Assembly (NCBI GenBank): GCA_028023455.1
Contig: JAQFVV010012510.1
Span: 184,001 to 248,000, forward strand
Direction: 5' to 3'
Origin: Epiperipatus broadwayi
Taxonomy: Eukaryota > Onychophora > Udeonychophora > Euonychophora > Peripatidae
DNA: 64,000 bases
Numbering within the stretch: the stretch's first letter is position 1; each line of letters opens with the position of its first letter. The position numbers and the translations under genes were made by a program. Shown one piece after another: positions 58,101-64,000 of the stretch. The notes below the pieces were generated by a model that made no database searches, was not told the origin of the DNA, and saw only the letters and a list, made by a program, of their open reading frames with translations.

Positions 58101-60050
58101 AATGAGTTTTTATATAATGTTTATATTTTATTTTTATCTCTGCATGAACTGAGAATGTGAAAATGAGGTTCTGCAATAATATATAAAAATTAAAGGGCAA
58201 ATTTTATTGATTTCAAATATATTCAAAGAATTAAATAGCGTATAACCTCAGGTAACCGTAATAATGAATTAAGCCTGACATGTGATTGAAGTTTGTCTTA
58301 ATAAGTGAGAATATATAGAAATAACACAGATATGAATCAAGCTAATAAGAAACTATTCACATTTTATTTACAAGAATGTAGATATAGGGGGTGGTCAAGG
58401 TGGTCATACCTGGGATGATGGCAAATCATCATCACTTCCAATTTCAAGATATTTCAAATAATATTAAAATAATGTTTAATAATCATATATATATATATAA
58501 GAATTTTTATATATTCAAAGAGCATGAGATCATAAAATTATGTGAGATCAACCAGTTAGATTAGAAGAGGTTAGTTATGATTAACTATATATACATCAAC
58601 CAGAATTATTGTAAGTAATACAAAGAAATAAATAACCATTCATCATCATGAATGATCAACAATATATCAATACAATAAATGAACAGTCAATATTGTGACT
58701 GGATTTGAACAATACAAAATATAAATAAGCAGTTAATATGGTGACTGGATTGGAAATGGGTCTTTTGTAGACTAGTCTAACTATTGAGCCAATACCAGTT
58801 TGGAGCAATTATTTAACCATTAATTTAGAGGCACAAACTAAGTGTTCCTCCATAAGAATACATAATAATAAAAAAATCAGAAAAACAATAATACTGGGAT
58901 ATTAAAACATGCTGATCATCATCAATGCTTTGGCCACTTGTATTGGTCAACTATAAACTTGGCTTGTAATAAGACTAAACTAAAATAAAATGTAGTACAT
59001 GGGCTTTAAAGTGTATTCTTTTTGTGCCAACCAGGATGATGATTGATTATCTCTGAATGTCCAAAAGCACTAATATACATCCCCATTTATATATCAGCCA
59101 TTATACACAAATGTAGCTCTGAAGAACACAAGCTCTATTACTGTATGTGACTAAGAAATAATGGAAACAGATATTCACAAAATATTTAAAATCACTGGAA
59201 TAATTTTCATAATTGAACAAGTTTATTAACAATAAAAAAAATGATATTAAGGTCTAGAATAAGGCTAAACATATCAATTAAATATTCTCATTTTGATTAA
59301 CATACAATAATAACAAATTAACACATTGTGATTTACAAAGTTCAAGTTATTACATTGATTACATTACTTCTTAATAGGTTTCTATAAATGCATACATATA
59401 TCCATACACAAACATATATTTATAATATACAATAAAAACATTTCAATTGACATTTAATAAAATTTTAAAATGATTAAAATTTTGCATAACATTTGTATTT
59501 ATCACAATAATAAAATCACATTAATTTTTACCTAAATGTGTCTATCTGACATGCATTTGTTATATAAACACACACAGAGTGCAGTATATTTGATGACTAT
59601 ATTTTAATCATCATAAAATAATAAATGATTAAAAATTTAAGTTACTACATTTTAATGATGCAGATATCTAATAACATATATGTGTATGCACATTGAAATG
59701 TATGCGTATTCTATTGTTTATATCATATCTTTTAACTTATCAATATAACAGAGTTATTAAAATGTATATTTTCACAATTAAATTTTTTGTTGAAATTATA
59801 TTATAACATTCACATATTTTTATATTTTGCTGTGTGTATAGTTTCCTCTTTTTTTTCTTTAAAATAAGTACTATCAAATTTTGACAGCTGATTGTTGATT
59901 GATTATCAATGTATTTTAAATTAATCTAAAATATTTGATTTATTTTAACTTTAAGTTACTAAATTAAAATGTCCTCTTAAGAAATATTAAAAAAATACAA
60001 CTCCCTGTATATACATTTATTTGTGTTTCTCTGGATATAAACACAGCAAC
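55183..60050. other. AT-rich DNA; one short repeat fragment
   Basis: Only 56270-56325 is recognisable, as a relative of the 16.2-kb inverted-repeat element. Nothing coding is supported; the short frame at 55471-55698 is low-complexity. Confidence 0.35.
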
Positions 60051-60640
60051 ATATGTATAACTACTTCAACTGATGGTTTCTCTTGATGGGGACCAGATCA
60101 GCAAAGTCATAATCAGGGAGTTATAAACCAGGTAGATTGGTCTTGATTTAGATTCCCTTCTATCTCAGACTTGCAGACTTCAGGCCATCAAAATATCTTC
60201 TCCAGATTTAAGCAGACTAGTGAATGTAGAAGTGTGTCTGCTTCATGATTCAAAACTTCAGCAGTAAATTAGGGCAGCTACTTTTTTGCATTCTTATATC
60301 TTCATGGTAGTTCTCTGTATAATTCTGCCAGCCATCTCTGCAACTAGCTTTACTGTGGACACTCACTGCTAGTTACCAACAAATTGCAGCTAACTCTTCA
60401 CAAAATATTTTAGCCAATTTTGCAATTAACTCTGATCTAAATGCTTCACCAAAATATTAAGACAAGATCTGTCTTCAAAAAAATTATTATCCAAACTTTG
60501 CAGCTGGCCAATTTGACCAACTGCTCAAAATATTAAAACCAGTCTTTTCTTGCCAGCTCTTACAAAAATTGCCATCCAGACTAAAATAGTATTTTTATCC
60601 AACACTTTTATAGGCTTGCATTGGGGTAGTCAAAACACAT
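60050..60640. other. GC-richer block of unknown origin
   Basis: This block is visibly less AT-rich and contains recurring 'gcagct', 'caaaatatt' and 'gccagctct' words, suggesting an old transposable element or diverged repeat. I recognise no protein or family in any frame. Confidence 0.3.
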
Positions 60641-62360
60641 TTAATCAAACATAGTGTTTTCTTATCTCTCGAATCTTTTTTAAAAAGATCACTAATCCTT
60701 TCAAAAGCAACAAAGATTTTAAAAATAGATAATAGAAATTTACAAATTAGTTAAAATATTTCAAAAATACCATACTTGTTTTTAAATTCAAAATCAGAAT
60801 TACAAATAATATTTACTAGACATTTTTAAATGTTTATTTCATAATGAAATTTTATTTTAAATTTAGAATTATTTAATCCTTTATTTATTATTTTTATTTC
60901 ACTGCATGTAGAAAATATCTGCTAAAAATTTTGTCTGTGTTTATTTCTACTTTTTCTTTACTTTATATACATATGTGCACAAACAGTATATATATATATA
61001 CTTCAGTTAAATTTTAATAACTTTTATTACTCATAAAATAGTGATTCATAAAGTTTGCATACAAACAGATTAAAATAAATATCAAATGTAGATTTTTTTC
61101 AGAAATCAAAATGGATGGTGAGGGAAAAGAAACACAACAAGAGAATATCATTAATATACATTTAGTCTGATTAAATTCAGCAATAATTAGTCATTTGTTT
61201 TATTTCACTGTAAAATAAAAATACATATGTAAACTAACTGCCTATACACTTTCTCAAACACATTATGGATATGTATGTGCATATAATTAAAAAGTATTAT
61301 ATTCAAAACATTTTAGGTTATCTGGTTCATAATAGCTTTTAATGAGTTCTAAATATGAAAGAAAAAAATACATGTATAATAAAATAATAAAATATTAAGT
61401 CCTTTGTTATTATTGAGTCAAACTTAAAATTTTTTTTTTAAAGTTCATGTGAAAAGTTTTTTGTTTCTAGATCTCTGGGATTAGTGAAGCTTGATGTTAG
61501 AAGTGATTAAATTCATCATAAGGCTGTGGTTTAACCTTGACAAAATTTGACTGTCCTTGTTATTTTTAATGAAATGACGTAATGCTTCTAAGAAATTCCT
61601 GCTTGGTTAATCTGCAGCAAAGTAAATAGTCAAATCCCTAGGGATTGTTTTTCAGTACAGTAGTGTTGCTTTTAATTCTAAATGAAACAACTTTTTTTAA
61701 TTCTAATTACTCATAGAAATTTTACCTATAGGACTGTTGTCAAAATGACATTTCTCTGAGTAGTTATGGAATCTCAACCATTGTATAGGCATGGATTCGG
61801 AAAGGGTCAGACAATTAGACCTTTTTCTATCTTTCAACCTTTCCGCCAAACATATTTGGGTTTGAATGCCTAGAATACTTTATGTGAAAGAAAACATGTG
61901 AAGTTTTTAGCAGCTGGTTCAAGCACTAAGTAAAGTCTTTAATTCTATTTCTATTTTATTAGCACATTTTTCTATTGTTTCTATGTAAGTATGATTGTAG
62001 GAATTCTGGAATATGTCACATTGTGTTATATTATTTGATTTGAATACACACATATCCAAGATTAATATTTATATTTCCTGGGTTTAAATGAAAAGTATTT
62101 TTCATAAATTAAATAATTTTGCACAAAATTAAATAAACATTTAATATAACAAACTCCTAAAAATTTATATGTTTATTTATTATTTTGATTTAATTCACAC
62201 ATATAGAAATAGTGTAATGAAACTTATATTAAATAAAATTTGGACTAAGCTTTATTTTGATATTTATTTATAATAATATTTTAAAATAAACATTCTGAAA
62301 TATTTATTAACTAATTAATAAGGATCCAAAATAAATTTGTGCAAAATTAAGTAATGATAT
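60641..62360. other. AT-rich DNA with nothing recognised
   Basis: No supported feature. Confidence 0.3.
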
Positions 62361-62365
62361 ATATA

Positions 62366-62556
62366 AATTATAACTTTTGGGGCTGTACCGTGTATTATTT
62401 TCCATTAAACACTATTTCACTGGACTAGCATTCATTATTATCAAGGTGCATTCACCATTATCAAGGTGTTAACCTTGATAATGGCGGATCTAGTCTGTCG
62501 AAATATTGGTGTTTAATAGAAAATAATACATGGTATACCCCAAAAAGTTATAATTT
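62366..62556. repeat. Fold-back element with arms of about 90 bp
   Basis: Ends AAATTATAACTTTTGGGG and CCCCAAAAAGTTATAATTT are inverted, and the arms continue through TGTATTATTTTCC/AGAAAATAATACA and TTAAACAC/GTGTTTAA. The centre has a perfect hairpin CCATTATCAAGG/CCTTGATAATGG. Confidence 0.8.
62472..62510 (+). ncRNA. Hammerhead-like core, degenerate
   Basis: UUGAUAA, a 6-bp hairpin GGCGGA-UCUAG-UCUGUC in the stem II position, GAAA, palindromic AUAU, AUU triplet, and GGU which pairs with the ACC upstream. The core has at least two changes and stem I is short, so this may be chance or a decayed ribozyme. Confidence 0.3.
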
Positions 62557-62582
62557 ATCTACATCATACAACCATGAAAACA

Positions 62583-62609
62583 TTAAATATATATATATAT
62601 ATATATATT
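62583..62609. repeat. (AT)n microsatellite
   Basis: Pure AT dinucleotide run. Confidence 0.9.
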
Positions 62610-62797
62610 AGATTCACTCATAAGTCTAAGATAGGAATATTGCTACATTCTCTCAAACTTAGGGGAAATTTTTTTATATATCTTTAGCAGAAGATACTAT
62701 TAACTTAAGCCTTTTCCATTTGGGTGAATTTCTCTACTAACTTTACAGTTATTTTACTACTTCCTTTATTTTTTATGTGATATTGCTTTAGTAATAA

Positions 62798-63012
62798 GAG
62801 TACCAAGCCCCATACAGTAGTGTCATCAAATGGAAGCCTTCATAATTAATGGATACAGGAAGGTTTGTGCATACAATCTCCATCTAGTACCTACTCATCT
62901 AACATCCCCATACTAATTTCTAATTTGTGACTTTCATTATTGGCACTGCTAAATGGAGTTTGATACTCTTTTTAACAGCATGTGTAAGCATATAAAATGA
63001 TAATCATGTCAT
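62798..63012 (-). repeat. Family B element, decayed, 13-bp TSD
   Basis: It is bounded by GCTTTAGTAATAA and GCTTTAATAATAA (62785-62797, 63013-63025; one mismatch). It keeps 'gcctacagg'-like and ACCTACTCATCTAACATCCC blocks. The hammerhead region (about 62905-62945, minus) has lost the CUGAUGA core but keeps GAAAUUAGU and UGGGGA. Confidence 0.7.
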
Positions 63013-63025
63013 GCTTTAATAATAA

Positions 63026-64000
63026 TTAATTGGCAGAAGGAGTTTTTTTATAAAATTCATCAAATAAAAATCAAAACTATTATTTTCAATTAGTCTGTAC
63101 TTATGTAAGATGTGCCCACATTATTTCATTTTATCCAAGCTAATCATTTATTTATTTATCACTTATTTTAATTAAATAATCTTACAATTTAACCATCTTA
63201 ACTTATTACAATAATACAATTTACTGACTAAATTTGAATGAATCTAACATAAAAAAATTGCTTTAATTTACAGTTTTATCATAAATTATAAGTTCCTTTC
63301 CTCATAATTAAGATGCTCGTTACACAATTACGAGTCTTTAATGTAATGAGAATTGTTAAGATAAACTCCCAATTTCAAATTTCATCCTTACCAGATATTT
63401 ATAATAGCTGTCTCATAAAAAATACAATTTAAAAAAATTTTCGATTGATATGATTATCCTTTAATTTTTTTAAAAATATTTATTCTATATGCTAGATGAA
63501 ATTATCATCATGGACTATTGATCATAATTCTCCATCCTAACAATTTCTTATCATTTTCACTTTTGATTTCATCTTACTATGGGTGTTTATAAACTAAATC
63601 ATTGAGATCATTAAAATTGTGTGACTTCTATCTTTCTTTTTACCTTGCCACTTGGCACAAACATGTCCCCTAGGTTTTAAATAAAGCTGATATTATTTAA
63701 AAATTCATAGTTACATCTGTATCCATTTACAAGCCTTGCAGTGTTTAAAGTGTGAGGTCTACCTTTAAAACTTATGACATTGCTGATAAAACACTCTGAA
63801 CTGACTGAGCTATCATTTAAAACAAAATAATAAGAGTTAAATCTGTTCATAACATTTCATATCTTGAATAATTCTTTGTACTCATGCTTGCTCATGTAAA
63901 AATCTTTTATGTTGAACTTACTAAGATGAAAACAGAGGTCCAAAATAACCTATATTTTTCTTCAATATCTCATATTTCTATCTCATTGGCTGTATTTTTA
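63026..64000. other. AT-rich DNA with nothing recognised
   Basis: No supported feature up to the end of the window. Confidence 0.3.

Overview
The window is AT-rich, CpG-poor DNA of a metazoan, most likely an invertebrate. The signs are scattered tRNA-derived SINEs, decayed non-LTR (LINE) and Penelope-like retroelement fragments, many (AT)n microsatellites and one large Ty3/gypsy-type LTR retrotransposon. I found no host protein-coding gene that I could support. All recognisable protein sequence comes from retroelements. The species cannot be told from this sequence.

Layout. 1-17.5 kb: a LINE endonuclease remnant (1.1-1.9 kb), several short interspersed elements with 11-14 bp target-site duplications (TSDs), tRNA-Gly-like SINEs (8.4, 11.0 and 11.2 kb), and a cluster of hammerhead-bearing repeats (14.9-16.1 kb) beside a LINE reverse-transcriptase remnant (16.5-17.3 kb). 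17.59-18.94 kb: a probable solo LTR sitting in an (AT)n tract. 18.97-34.26 kb: a 15.3-kb Ty3/gypsy element with two 4.54-kb LTRs, a primer-binding site, gag (broken by one in-frame stop), pol (protease, RT, RNase H, integrase) and a polypurine tract. It is inserted in the same (AT)n context. 34.3-64 kb: more SINEs and fold-back repeats, a Penelope-type GIY-YIG remnant (39.6-39.9 kb), a diverged segmental duplication (44.7-46.5 and 47.1-48.4 kb), cruciform-forming AT repeats (54.9-55.2 kb) and long stretches with nothing recognisable.

The most interesting signal is a set of short repeats whose cores fold as type I hammerhead ribozymes. Two families are clear. Family A has stem I AGGGGU/ACCUCU, core CUGAGGA, stem II GUGC-CAAA-GCAC, GAAA, palindromic stem III ACCAUGGU and a GUC cleavage site. 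Family B has stem I UGGGGA/UCCUCA, core CUGAUGA, GAAA, palindromic stem III ACUAGU and GUC. Copies carry 11-13 bp TSDs, so they were retrotransposed. One insertion holds two hammerheads in tandem 428 bp apart, as expected for a retrozyme-like RNA. Many insertions are inverted (fold-back) dimers whose inversion points fall inside the ribozyme. A third family (C) keeps a partial hammerhead. Family and class names are my own reading, made by eye without folding or database searches.
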